Positions 22,383-34,510 of a DNA stretch of 64,000 bases are shown here, in pieces (the first letter of the stretch is position 1; every line of letters starts with the position of its first letter). This DNA comes from Neoechinorhynchus agilis (taxonomy: Eukaryota > Acanthocephala), in assembly GCA_051530055.1 (NCBI GenBank), contig CM121341.1:14942001-15006000 (forward strand). Reading direction: 5' to 3'. Under the pieces are notes generated by a model, which saw only the letters and a program-made list of their open reading frames with translations, searched no databases and was not told the DNA's origin. The position numbers and the translations under genes are program-made.

Positions 22383-23279
22383 GGAGCTTTTAAATGAAAG
22401 GATAGATCGCTTTCTAATACAAGTCTAGTTTTTAGAATCTGAAATACAATTTCATTAATTTATGATTAAATGAAAAATGTTTCGATGCTTGTAGTGCGTT
22501 TTAATTGCATTCACATAAAATGCGTTTTATGAATTAGTGACTTCTTTGGTGATTGATGAGAAAAACTAGGCACAATACATTAAGCGCTTTACAGTTTTTT
22601 AGTTGTTCCTTTTATCTCATAATGCCGTAATCTCATTACAAAGATTTTATCGTTTCATAAGTCAATATCATCTTTTGCTTAATTGTAGCAGACTTCTGAT
22701 TTATCAAGAAAACGTCGCTTAAGTCCCTTGCCTACAACAAAAAAAGATTTTTGAAACTTTTGAAACAATTAAATGCGCAGATATCTGTTGCGATAAAAAG
22801 ATGACCGTCAAGAAATGAAACGCTTAGTTTATTTTAACCCTGAAATTAACAATTTTTAATCCGAACGATCTCGATACTTCACAGCGTAATTTTTCAATAA
22901 TTGCTTGAAAAGGTGAATGAGGGCTATAACGGTTGGAAATGACCGTTTCGATTTAACTTCAGAACGCCAATACAATATCAACAAAAAGGATCATGATTGC
23001 AAGCTTTATTGCGAAGAATTTCAGCAAGTCTTCCCTTAAACTTTAATCAAAATTAGTTTGTTCAAACCATAAGAAAATTTAAATAGCGCAAAGAAATTTA
23101 TTATATAAGGTTCGAATGATGTTATTCTCCAGAATCGATAATCCTGGTTTCATTCCACTCTGAATTTCCCCACTCGGTCTATATCAGACAGTTGTAGGCG
23201 CTGACGAATTTCCGCTACGCAGTATCTGAATCTTGAAACACGGAGTTTGCTGGCTCAATTTGGCACAGCGTTTTTTTAA
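22383..23279. other. intergenic, nothing recognised
   Basis: AT-rich spacer between two plus-strand genes; contains the promoter or trans-splice region of the 347-aa gene, with no clear core motif. Confidence 0.4.
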
Positions 23280-24323
23280 ATGATGTTGCACTCGATTTCT
23301 GAAGAACTTGTGTACTCAATAATACATTCAATCGAGAAAGGCAACTGGGATACTTTTGATCACTCGTTTAAAGATATTATCGGCAATATACAGTCTATTT
23401 GGAAAAGCCCATTGAAGAAGTTAATCTTAGAACTGCTGGTCACAATGAGCTTCGATGAAAACCTAAGATCGCATTTATGGACCAATGAATTGCTTGAACA
23501 TATCTTCGCACAGCACCACGTTGCTACCTATTCAATAATCTACAATTTGTCCTTGTGCTCAAACGCAGTTTATAATTCTACGTTCAATAGCTGCTTAATA
23601 CGAGACGCGTTTGCAGATAATCGTTTGACGGCTTCGTTATTGAACGTAGTCATCAGGGAAAAAACTATGCGATCTGAACTGAGAAAAAATACTGAATTTG
23701 TAAATGGAGTGTTCAAATCGATCGGGAAAGGAAACGGAGTTTCGTGCCGATTACTGATTGAACTTACAAAGGAAAATCTTGATGACATTGACTTATGTCC
23801 CTTGATCGAAATCATGCTATCGTCCAAAAAATATCGTTTTCAGATCAGTGAGACTGTCTGTTTAATTCTTGAACGTCCATCTGCTTCGCTGGCTCACACT
23901 CTGGTCTACAAAGTTAAAGATATAATATGTGAAGATTGTTTACTTCCTGACGACATTCTAATGTGTTTATATTCGATTTTATCAACTTTCACCAAAGATG
24001 AATCGATTCGATCACGGTTATGCGGCGATAATCGTCTAGTGAACGCTGTCTTTTATTCCCTTCTGGATTCCAAGAATAAACAACTAGTGTGCCAATCGGT
24101 ATTTCTTATTTATTCGCTCCAAGTCTATAAAATTAAACATAAGAGTATGTCGAGCTTTCTTATAAATGAAACACTAGAACCTGGTTTGACGGTTTCCGCT
24201 CAAGCGATAATTGAAGATATTGTTGATTATGTTGCAAGAGTTGACAGTGATTTTAAACAGCGGTTGATATTCCAGAAATTTAAGAAAAGCAATAGAGAAT
24301 GGCTCAGCGTGATTGGTGAATAA
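23280..24323 (+). CDS. helical-repeat (ARM/HEAT-like) protein, 347 aa, intronless
   Basis: One uninterrupted ATG-to-TAA frame. The sequence is a succession of amphipathic helices of ~40-residue spacing (LKKLILELLVTMSFDENLRS, TYSIIYNLSLCSNAVY, TASLLNVVIREKTMRSELR, VCRLLIEL-type helices, DDILMCLYSILSTFTKDESI, VCQSVFLIYSLQVYKI). The recurring pattern of a long hydrophobic helix followed by a charged turn resembles ARM/HEAT solenoids (ataxin-10-like architecture is one possibility). No membrane segment or signal peptide. Function not recognised. Confidence 0.7.
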   Translation: MMLHSISEELVYSIIHSIEKGNWDTFDHSFKDIIGNIQSIWKSPLKKLILELLVTMSFDENLRSHLWTNELLEHIFAQHHVATYSIIYNLSLCSNAVYNSTFNSCLIRDAFADNRLTASLLNVVIREKTMRSELRKNTEFVNGVFKSIGKGNGVSCRLLIELTKENLDDIDLCPLIEIMLSSKKYRFQISETVCLILERPSASLAHTLVYKVKDIICEDCLLPDDILMCLYSILSTFTKDESIRSRLCGDNRLVNAVFYSLLDSKNKQLVCQSVFLIYSLQVYKIKHKSMSSFLINETLEPGLTVSAQAIIEDIVDYVARVDSDFKQRLIFQKFKKSNREWLSVIGE

Positions 24324-24839
24324 CTTCAAAGATAAAAAAACCGTTTTAGTTGAATTGAGACCTTGAAATTGAATCTGCTTGTAATATTATTTTTCCATAT
24401 CCAGGTTGAATTTCGTAACGACCCAGAATAATGCAAGCTTTCTGTAGCTTTCGAAGGAAACATCATAAGACTGGTGTAACACAAATTCACGTATTCAAAA
24501 TTTACAAGCAACCTTGATAAAGGCACAAGATTGGGCCGAAATATCGGATTTAAAATTAAATTATTTCTATTTATCCGCCAGAAAAAAACTAATATGAATA
24601 ATTCAATCCCCAAACACTTAACAGCTTAGCAATATCGTGACATTCATATTCGAAAACTTAGTTTCACGCTGAGTTTTTGTGATTCTCTGTTTAATTGTGC
24701 ATCATTATTGTCGAATTATTATGATAGGTCATTAATACACCATTGAATTTTTGGATACGGGCTAGAAATGGTATATCGTTCAAATTTGGTGCCAATCACA
24801 ACTCCATGAATTTCTTCGTGCTCAACAAAATAAGTTTCC
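24324..24839. other. intergenic before the RTE element
   Basis: AT-rich; no gene. A minus-strand frame at 24613-24326 is not supported by any feature. Confidence 0.35.
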
Positions 24840-27270
24840 AATTAAGCTCAGGGAGACCTGATGCCGGTCCAAAGCCTGAATAAATGGGAAAGGTTGGCGA
24901 CATGAAAGGCATCCGGCCGTAAAACTTGCTTCAAATTCAAAACCATCATACGTAGTACCAAATAAATAACAACAATTTGACTAGGGCGTCCCCTTCATGC
25001 GACGAGCAGAAGATCCACTCGGCATTTGTGAAAAAGTTAACAAATTAACGAAAAACTATGTGAGGACGATGACAGGCAAGTTAATGGAAGTAGTGAGCAT
25101 GATGAAAACAAGACGAACTGCAATTCTAAGCTTGCAGGAACTGCGATGGAGAGGATCGAAGGCTCGAAAATTAGGGGAATGTTTTAAATTATATTATAGT
25201 GGATCAGGCAATGGTAGAAACTAGGTGGGCATTGTATTAGATGAGAAATACAAAGATACAGTGTTGGAAATTAAGATTCACTGATAGAATAATGCGATGA
25301 GAATGGATCTTGGTGATCAGGGCTTGAGGATTATTTCTTGCTACGCTCCGCAGGTTGGCCGTCCTCAACAAGAGAACGATGAATTGTGGAATGGACTTGA
25401 TGAAGCCATAAGAATTGTTAAGGACGATAGACTCATGGTTTGTGGCGACTTCAAGGGACCATATCGGGCAGAACAATCAAGCTTGCGAAGATGTCCACGG
25501 CGAAATGAGTACCGGGACACAAAATGACGAAGGTAAAAGAATTACCGGGTTCGCGTTTGCTAACAAACTAAGGATCGCGAACACCTTTTTTGATAAGGAA
25601 GATCGACATCTTGCAACTTATACCTCCGGAGGAAGGCGTACACAGATTGACTTTATTCTTTACCTGTATGAGAAATGGAACGAAGTCCGAAACACAAAGA
25701 TCGTATTAGGAGAATCATGTACCACCGACCATCAGCTTTTGTGCATCGATTTCCAGATGAAAGTCGTAAAAAAAGAAGATCAAAATATACAATGCCACGG
25801 ATGTTGGGAACAGGTTTAAAAATGCTGTATCTCAAAATATGGTCCAAGTCATTGTGGACACAAATGATTAATAGCAAGAAACTGCGAACATCCTCCGCAA
25901 AGCTTAGGCGTAACCCCAGGTAAGATAAAACAACATGGAAAGGAAACATGGTGATGGTGGAATGAGGCAGTCCAGAAAGCGATAGCTGTAAAAAAGGAAG
26001 CTAGAAGGCAGATGATATCGGATAATTGCGAGCAAACTAGGCAGAGGTACACATCAGCCAAAAAAGCCGTGTCTATCTCAAAAGGTGAAGCGGATTGGGT
26101 ATGCTATTCTTAAATGCACAATAACAATGATTCGCCCTTTATGCTGAAGGTCGCAAAGATTAAGGATCGAAAATCCAAAGACATCACGAAGGTACATCTG
26201 ATAAAGAGCATGGAAGGGATTGTGCTGAACGAGGATGATGACATCAAAGTGCGTTGGAAAGAATATTTCAGTGAGCTTCATAATACTGAGAATCGTAAGA
26301 AACCATCGAAAAAGGAAACTCCCAAAGAAGAATTGGTGATGGAAATCTCAGGTGAAGAAGTCAAGTTAGCGTTGGACCAGACAAGATTCCAGTGGAAGCT
26401 TGGAAAATGTTGGGCGATATGAATATCCAACTATTGAAAAAGCTCTTTAGACAAATTATGCGGACGGGACGAATACACCGGACGAGCGGAGACAAAGTAT
26501 GTACAGATAATCAGGGATATGTACGAAGGAAGCTAAACATACATCCGAACGCCTATTGACGACATCGATGCTTTCCTAGGTCAGCGCGTACCTGTTTGTA
26601 CTTGTACTCGACGAGATAACCAGCAGCGTTAGCCAAGGGCCTCCTTGAAATATGATGTTCGCCAACGACATCGTTCTGTGTGGCTTTTCCTGTAAACAAC
26701 TCAAGGAGGATCTCGAGAAATGGAAAGGGTCGCTCGAAGACAATGGCATGAGAATTTGAAGAGAAAAAGACAGTTTATGTGGGTTCAGATGCTGTCAATC
26801 CTTAGAGAGGAGCACCAAACCGTCAAGATCACTTTCGCTATTTGGGTTCCATAGTAAACCCCGCGAGCGATATGAGTGATGAGATAACGGCTCGGATTCA
26901 AAGCGAGTGGTCGAAATGGAAGAGCCTAACTAGCGTAATTTGCGACAGTCGAGTCCCATTAGCGCTCAAGTGACATATTTGCAAAGTCGCGATAAATCCC
27001 GCTTCACTCTACGGAGCCTAAACTTCGAACGCGACGAACCTGCAGATCAAGCGTCTCGAAACGACGGAAATGCGTAAGGCGACATGGTTTGCGAACAGCA
27101 TTCAAGATTAAATGAGCGATTAAAAGGACAAGACCCGAACGAACTAGAGCGAATAGTCTCAAGCATAGAGATAGCAGGAGTTCGAAGGCGAGAAAGGCGT
27201 TTGAAGGATTGGATGTGATGGTGACCTAGCGACTCCGAATGGGGACAGGCTTAAAGAAAGTGTGCATGTC
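24840..27270 (+). mobile_element. RTE-clade LINE, near full length but decayed
   Basis: The 5' UTR at 24845-24930 has GATGCCGGTCCAAAGCC and AAGGCATCCGGCCGTAAAAC, hallmarks of RTE 5' ends. The apurinic endonuclease follows (ILSLQELRWRG, IISCYAPQ, VCGDF, YTSGGRRTQIDFIL, TTDHQLLCIDF), then the RT N-terminus (VRWKEYFSELHNTENRK, VKLALDQTRF). The RT core is heavily contracted around 26420-26640, and the C-terminal region (ANDIVLCGFSCKQL, YFRYLGSIVNPASDMSDEI-type, SVICDSRVPLALK) reaches ~27260. Numerous stops and frame changes; inactive. Confidence 0.88.
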
Positions 27271-27554
27271 AGTTATATTTAAAGAATATTTCCAAACTGC
27301 ATTTATGAACTGGCTATCTCAATAAACTAGCCCCCAAAGAGGAAACCAAGGTCATGAACCAAGTTTACTGTGTGAGGAGGGTCACTAGGATATAAATGGT
27401 TGCCATGAAAATATACCACGGAGTAATGGAGGCTCAAGCTGCGTATTATTCCTTTGCGATTTGCTTAAGATAATAAAATGATAGTGGGTATAAATCGATT
27501 TCTAGCGCTATCAATGCAACAAAACAAGCTAAACTGTCGAAGATTGTAACCGTG

Positions 27555-28277
27555 CCGTCTTGCCACTACTTCTTAATATTTTCATAAGCGAACTTAAGCC
27601 ACTCTCGTCTCACTCTGCCGACGATCTCATCACTCAATCACCACCCCACCTCTCCCTCTCCTTAACATCTAACGAAATCAACCACATCAAAGATTTCTGC
27701 ACCAATCACAGTCTAGCTAAACTTCTCTAAATGCTTCGAAATGATTTTCTCAATCTCCCGCGACCCCATATACACATCCAGCGAGTCATCTCCCACTCAG
27801 AATTCTGGGTCTTTAATTTCATTCAAATCTGAAATGGGGCTCCTTTCCCTCAAACGTAATACTTTTAAAATTTACCTCCTCAAACGCCTGCACAGCTTCA
27901 TTTTACCCGCCAAATCACAATTCCGTCGCCTTGAGATAAAATTTGCATAGTTGATTTTCCCCCATCACCGAATGCCTTCCTCCTATATCTCGCACCTCCC
28001 TATATCTACGCTCCTTTTTCCATACTGTCCAATCTTTTTGGATATCATAACCTGAAATGAACCTGAGGAAAAACCAACCCATTAAGCTCTTCTGCAAACA
28101 ATAACCACCAATCCCTACCAGAACAGACATAACAAGACCTGATATTCCCATCCGAACGGACTTCCCTTGACCTCACCAAATACGTATTCCATAGTTTCAC
28201 ACAAATATTGGTTATCGCTCAAATAACGTATACCCCATCTTCATCAAAAACAGCGCCACAAAGAGCACCCAAAGGTA
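27555..28277 (+). mobile_element. CR1/Jockey-type LINE, family B, 3' part
   Basis: Translation gives PLLLNIFISELKPLSSH, then SADDLITQSPPHLSLSL (motif C with the aromatic residue lost), then FCTNHSLAKLL, matching the RT of the LINE at 30850-34436 but clearly diverged. The rest is 3' C-terminal/UTR-like sequence ending where the duplicated membrane-protein segment begins (GGCCCAATT at ~28282). It carries several stops. Confidence 0.75.
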
Positions 28278-29143
28278 CATAGGCCCAATTCTCGTTATCT
28301 AATAAAAAATGAACGTTTAATTATAATGCCATTATCCGGATAAAATCGACGTGAAATTTATGACGATTTCGGACTCGAATTTTCACCCATAAAAACCGCG
28401 AAACAATCTATACTCATTAAAATAATTATTACTATTTCAATGAATTTGAACTGCATGGCCATTGCAATTATCAGCACGCCGAACAACCAAAGGGATTCCA
28501 AATCTTGGCTGTTCCATTCCATGCCGCTCTTCGTGAAGCTTGTGTTCACAAAATTCTATCATCAATCTCCAACTGGAAGTTGGAACAGTAATTGTCGCTA
28601 CAGCAACGCAGGGCATGATTCCTTGTTCATTGTAGATCACAACTGCACTTGCAACGGCGATGGAAAATTGAAGAGCGAAAATTCCTATTATCTGGAATTT
28701 CTGGAACTTCCAATGTTTCACAAGAATACCTGTTTTTATGCTCGATAGAACTATAACAAGGATCATTGGGAGATGTAAAAACTTTAATATGTTTTTGTGA
28801 GCTGCCAATTGCTGATCGAGATGTGTCGATTGCCTGAATTCAGCTGAATCGTCGACGAATAGGAATGTGATCACTAACGAAACAAGGATATGAATATGCA
28901 TGATTGTCAATAAAGATGAACGAGCCGCTCGGATATAAGCTACCGGAATCGCCATTTTTATATACTTTTGCGCAACTTGAATTTGAAAGGTTCTTGGGGT
29001 ATCACGAGGCGTCGAGGTTGCGACATCTCATATTTCTAATACGTTTCACTGAAAGGCGAGTACATTGTCTCTTTTTAAGCTTTTTGTACCCTCGTCTATT
29101 GAAATTCATCGTATAGAAAACACGCGCATCAGCGGTTTTCTTA
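28278..29143. repeat. segmental duplication, copy 1 (intact side)
   Basis: The interval matches 34437-37650 in the same orientation: AATTATAATGCCATTATCCG, the 28350-28509 block and the 28907-29140 block all recur. The second copy is expanded by two retroelement insertions and lacks the 28510-28906 interval. The segment contains a complete four-helix membrane-protein gene on the minus strand. Confidence 0.88.
28358..28955 (-). CDS. four-transmembrane protein, two exons, 183 aa
   Basis: Exon 1 is 28955-28602 and exon 2 is 28555-28358, separated by a 46-nt intron (GTAGCGACAA ... GATGATAG) at a phase-0 junction; without it the frame loses the fourth helix. Hydrophobic segments: LLTIMHIHILVSLVITFLFV, FLHLPMILVIVLSSIKTGIL, IIGIFALQFSIAVASAVVI, and the long SLWLFGVLIIAMAMQF / FIEIVIIILMSI. 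Short termini and two small loops give a tetraspan/MARVEL-like topology; family not identified. The ATG at 28955 is followed by MAIPVAYIRAAR. A second copy of the gene at 35.7-37.5 kb is interrupted. Confidence 0.7.
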
Positions 29144-29344
29144 AGTTCATGTCCAATGCTCGTGGAATGCAACGAAAAGTAGTGTTATCCTTAAACATAA
29201 TAAGTAAAAAGTGGCGTTCTTTGCGATGATTTACATATTCTTGGTGTGATCCTAAGCATTCCAATTGAGAAATTAGCGTTCGCCTCGCATACTGAGTAAA
29301 TTGTTCGAGTTCAAAAATTAGTTTACTTTGATTAATTAAATTGC

Positions 29345-30690
29345 CCTCCTGCCCTCGTCCTGAGTCCCCTTTACGTCAACTGAAGACAATGATGCAACTA
29401 ACATTTCTTGACGTTAACCTCGACAAAATTTTCACCAACATCGACATCTTCTTATCCGCCTCTAAACTCCCTATTCCCGCGAATTCTGAATATTCTTCTA
29501 CCCTTATGACTCCCTCCACCCCACCCCAGCGTCAAAAATAACTTCGCTCACCGTCTTAGATAAATGGGATCATAACATCTACATTTTTATAAAATTGTTC
29601 ACTTTTATGATTCGCACCCTTTACTCGGACAACACAAATGACCCTTCCTTGGTCATGTCCTCAATAGCTTCAATCATAAAAAATTCTGTAACTTCGACAG
29701 TACCGAAGAAATTCATTAGAATACCAAACTGTGACCCACCATGGATAACCCCTAATCTTGAAACTTCTTTATAAATCAAGAACCCAAGGCCCATCGCAAT
29801 AAATCTCCTTACTTTATCCGTTTACTAAAATCACTATCTCACAAAATACTTGTTGCCCGCAAAAACTTTCTTTCTTCCAAAATTCGTTCAGGTGGCAATT
29901 CAACATGGTGGCGGACAGTAAAGGACTCTCTTGGTCTACGCCAACCTGGTCCTTTCCCTAACTTGACCTCCTATGAATTAAGACAGTTTCTAGATTCCAT
30001 TAATCAGAACCTCTGCAATGACTCAACTTACAATCACTACTCCACATCAGGCACCACACAATCTTTCACGCTCTCATCTGAAACTTTTGTCAACTCGGCG
30101 AGCTCTCCTCGGTTTCGTCATATGAAGTACTACAGCGTCTCAAGAAATTACGTCGAAATTCGCCATCTCAATCCGAAATCCCCAACTGAACTCTTCGCTG
30201 CATCATCCCCGAACTTATCGACCTTCTTACCCACATTATAAACCACAGCTTTTATATGACGTCTACCCCTCATGCATAAAAACTTCCAAAGTTATCATTC
30301 ATCCAAAAAAGGACATTATATTCCTGCCGAATCATTTCGTCCAATATCCATTCTACTCGCTGTTTCAAAAATCATCGAAAAATGATTTTAATCTCGCCTT
30401 CTTACACTTCTCAACAAATTATCGCCCCTACAACTCGGCTTCCGGTCCAAATTTTCTGCAACCGATGTTTAACTTTGCATTTATGACATGCTCCCACGTA
30501 ACCTCGACAATAATCCCTCGCACGCCACCCGTCTCATTCAACTCGAGTTATCGAAAACTTTCGACTCCGTGAACCATTCACTCCTTCTCTGGGCCTGTTC
30601 GGATTTCGGTTTCAACCTGTGGAAGATCCGCGGGCTCGAATCTCATCTTCACAATCGCAATCAGTACATTCACTGAAGCGTCTAACTAGT
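29345..30690 (+). mobile_element. CR1/Jockey-type LINE, family B, endonuclease end to RT motif A
   Basis: It reads the end of the endonuclease (LDKIFTNIDIFLSASKLP), the linker (SIIKNSVTSTVPKKFIRI, NCDPPWITPNL), and RT up to QLELSKTFDSVNHSLLLWA and HLHNRNQYIH near 30676. It is the more diverged relative of the LINE at 30850-34436 and lacks everything past motif A/B. The missing 3' portion resembles the piece at 27555-28277, which lies upstream rather than downstream. Many stops. Confidence 0.75.
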
Positions 30691-30849
30691 AAGCTCGTCC
30701 CCTGTGACATCGACGATTTTCAGGTTAAAACCCAAATATTTGTATCAAGTACTTGGGCAGCAGGCAGGAATTTCATTTTTGGGCAGCAGGCAGGAATTTC
30801 ATTTGCGGTTTCTGTACTGCCGCCTAGCTCAAACCGTGTTCTCCGCTTC

Positions 30850-33800
30850 CTCCCACCGTGTTCTCCGGTTTCTCCCTTCCCAATACTAACCACTCCCAAA
30901 CCCCTAATCCCCACCCCCTTCCACCTTCAGTTTCCCCACCCCAAATCTCCTCTTCTCCCTCGCTTCACTCTTTAAATACTGTCCACCCACCCTTAGCTGG
31001 CGGCGCCCTCCAAGACTCCTCTCCACACTCAAATTCGACTTCTCCTCAACAATCTTCTCCCTTCCTTAATTCCGTTCCTATCATCCCGCTTACCCCTCTT
31101 CCCTCCTCCCTGCATTCTAAGTCTCACTCTGCTCCACCATTAAAACCGAACCCCCCTTCCTCCTCGGCCTCATCTAAATCCCCCACCTCCTCTCTAGCAC
31201 CCCGTGCTGCTAAAAAAACCATAAACCCCTCCCATCCTTCTACGATTACGTTTCAACGTTAGCCCCATCAAAACCTACCACCTTCTCCCCTGTACATCGA
31301 TTTTCTAGTAAAAAGCACACACCCCTACCATCCTTCAACGACTACGTTAAGCATCCCTCGCCTCGTAAATTAACTCCTCCTAAACTCCTTTCATCCTGCC
31401 TAAAACCACTATTCCGCACCCTACCAAATCTGGGAATTTTCGCTTCGTCCCTCAGAAGCGAAAAATACCTTGGACGCTCACACTACCTCGCCTCTTACCA
31501 CCACCTCTTCAACTCCCAATATCCTCCTTACCCCCGAGTTCATCCCGCATACACAATTACCATCCCTATGGTCCCTACACTTAAATCACCCCTTACTAGT
31601 GTCCACCCACGAATCCATTACCCCCGAACTACCCCATCGGTCAACTCCCATCCCTTCTCTCTCTGCGCAGCTTCAACCCTCTCCGTCAGTGTCCACCCCT
31701 CATGTCCCTTCTAAACATCCCTTTCCAATAATCTTTTATTCTAACATCCGCAGCCCCCTCCCCAAACTGGATGAGCTCCATATAGTGGCCTCTTCTTGTA
31801 ACGCCGACATCCTTGTAATTACGGAAACATGGCTCTCACCCCATAGCAAATTATCTGCCTTCCTTCCAAAATTTCAAGCTTTTCACCTCACAAGGGACTT
31901 CCGAAACGGTGGAGGCATATCGATCTTCATCCGCGCCTCTGTTCCTTACCATTGCTCTTCACCCTACCTTTTCATCTCCGACGATCTTGAATGGCTTTAC
32001 ATCCAACTTCATCTCCCCTCCGCAATGGCCAACGTGAGATCTCTATCGCTGGCCTTTATCGCCCTCCTTCCTCAAACATCCCAGACACACTTCAACAAAT
32101 AGACCACCTATTTACTGACCTACTTTCCACTTCCTCAGCTAACTTCATCATATTGGGCGAGTTTAACAAACTGCCGTTCCCGCCCTCGCTCTCTCATCTT
32201 TCCCAACTCGTTACTTTCCCCACACGCTTCTCCTCCCGCCTTGATAAAATTTTCTCAAACATCAGGCAATACTCGTGCACTACCAAACTCCCCCCCGATC
32301 GCCTCGTCTGACCATTGTTCCATCCTTCTCTCCCCCGCATCACCTCAAAAACGTACCTTTTCCGACCCCTACGTTGTCTGGGATAATCGTGATCATCATA
32401 CCCAATCCTTTGCTGCATGTGTCAATTCTCTTATCACGCAAAACCGCTCTACCATCTTTGGCTCTTACCCCTCGATTGCAATGGGCTCTTTGTTAAATCT
32501 AATAGAATCTGTGATGAAGGCCTCCTTTCCTCGCAAAAAAATACGAATCTCAAACCGGGACCCCCCATGATTCTCGCCTTTTCTAAAACCCTTCAAATAC
32601 AGGTCACCAATGCTTTCCAGTCAGACAATCCCGCTTACCCCTCCCTCCACTCCACACTGACCAAACGCATCCGAATAGCCCGCAAAGTATTCCTCTCAAC
32701 TCGTCTCTCGTCCGTTCCCAATCGAAACTGGTGGTGTAAAATAAAAAAAATGTCACTGGTCTTGGTAGATCCACCCCCTTCGCATCTTTCCCCAAATCTG
32801 ATCTCCTCTCAATCCTCAACACCATGGATAAAAACCTCTGTCCTCCCCAAACCTAGCATCCATTGTCCCAACCTCCCTTCTCACTTTCTGACCCGCCCAT
32901 TCATACATGCCCTTCCTTAGTTTCCCCTCTCGAAATCCTAGAGATCCTTAAACGCCTGCCCCGCCATTCTTCCCCCAATTCGACTATCTCAAATTGGGCC
33001 ATTCATTCCATCATCCCAGGACTTATCGATCTACTAACGCACATAACGAACCTTAGCTTTCTCCTGGGCTCTTTTAAATCGTGTCTTAAGGAAGCCTGTG
33101 TAAACCGATTTCCCCCACATCCTTTCGTCCCATCTTTATCCTCTCACCTTTCTCTAAAATCTTAGAAAAATGTTTTAAAACCCGCCTACTTCCCTTCTTC
33201 CTCAAAAAACATCTCCCCTTCTCAATTCGCTTTCCGTCCCAATTACTCTTGTTCTGATGCCCTCCTCTGCATCTACGATACGCTTGTGCGCAGCTTAGAT
33301 TCCAGTCCAGCATCAACCATCCGTCTCGTGCAACTGAATATTTCCAGAGCGTTCGAGTCGGTAGATCACTTTCTTCTCCTCCAATCATGTGCTCCCTTTG
33401 GCCTCCCAACCTGGCAACTCGCTTGGATTTCCTCTTTCCTTTCCAACCGCGAACAATATATCCAATGTGGAACTTCTTGTTCCTCTTCTCTGCCTATATT
33501 TAAAGGGGTCCCCCAAGGCGTCGTACTTTCCCCTCTCCTCTTTGGCATTTTTCTAAATGACCTCCACCCCTCGCTCCCTCTACCAAATATTTTCTCTATG
33601 CAGATGACCTCACAGTCATTACCATCGCATCCCCCCTCTCAACCTCTCCACAAACATGGACGAGCTCAACCATCTCATTTCCTCGCTCTCCCCCTAAACC
33701 TCTCCCTAGATTTATCCAAATCTTTTTAGCATGTCCCCCATATTTCCAAACGCAATCTTATCCCCGCTCCTCTCCCTCTCCCCATCCAACGCTCCTCTTC

Positions 33801-34436
33801 TCTCCGAATACTGGGCCTGATTTTACAAGAAAACCTTAAATGGAATGCCCACATTTCATTTACATTCTCTAAAACAAACCCTCGTCTTTACCTCCTCAAA
33901 CTCCTCCGGCGTCTCGGCGTATCCCCTAAACACCTTGCCCACTTTTATCTCTCTGCTATCCTCCCTATCCTTACATACGCCTACCCCACTTTCCTCGCCC
34001 TTTCCGCCAATGCTCTCCATTCCCTCGAAACCTTCCACAAGAGAGCAGCGAGAGTATACGGGACTTCACTCCCTCCCTTCGACGCCCACCTCCACTCCAT
34101 TTTCTCCAAAAACGCCCTCTTTCTTCTTCAACCCCCTCCACAATTTTCTTCCCTCATCTCTAAATACTCGTCCCTAGTAAACACCCGGAACCCAAACCTT
34201 TTTCATCCCCCCCTCGCTCATTCCACCCTCTACCAAAAATCCTTCCTCCCCCAAGTCCAATCTTTCCTTAATAACCGGAGAACAAGGAAAGACTCCCAAT
34301 TGGTCATTCTCCTGCAAAACTCCAAAGACAAATCCCACCTCCCTGCCTCAACATCCGACATCCAGACAACTTCAGCAAAGATAGATACTGGCAAGTGTAT
34401 GGATCGTTCTCCTTAATCAATAAAACGTGTTTATAT
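30850..34436 (+). mobile_element. CR1/Jockey-type LINE, family A, longest copy
   Basis: Order is ORF1-like Pro/Ser-rich region (30858-31262 and on to ~31700), endonuclease (FYSNIRSPLPKLDELHIV, ILVITETWLSPHSKL, GGGISIFIRAS, 31735-32300), linker (KIRISNRDPP; LSFLLGSFKSCLKEACVNRF at 33055-33110), RT motif A (LVQLNISRAFESVDHF), motif B (GVPQGVVLSPLLFGIFLNDL), and motif C TATGCAGATGAC (YADD) at 33598-33609, reached through a frame change, then the thumb (SLRILGLILQENLKWNAHIS). It is strikingly C-rich and G-poor on the coding strand. Several frame changes mean it is not autonomous now, but it is the least decayed of its kind here. A 24-bp direct repeat (GGGCAGCAGGCAGGAATTTC) sits just upstream at 30757-30802. 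Confidence 0.85.
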
Positions 34437-34510
34437 ATAGGCCCAATTTTTGTTATCTGATAAACAATATAAACGCTTAATTATAATGCCATCATCTGGA
34501 TAAAAACGAC

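Noticed and set aside
23095-23125. tRNA B-box-like GGTTCGAAT
   Set aside because: No matching A box or cloverleaf could be drawn around it.
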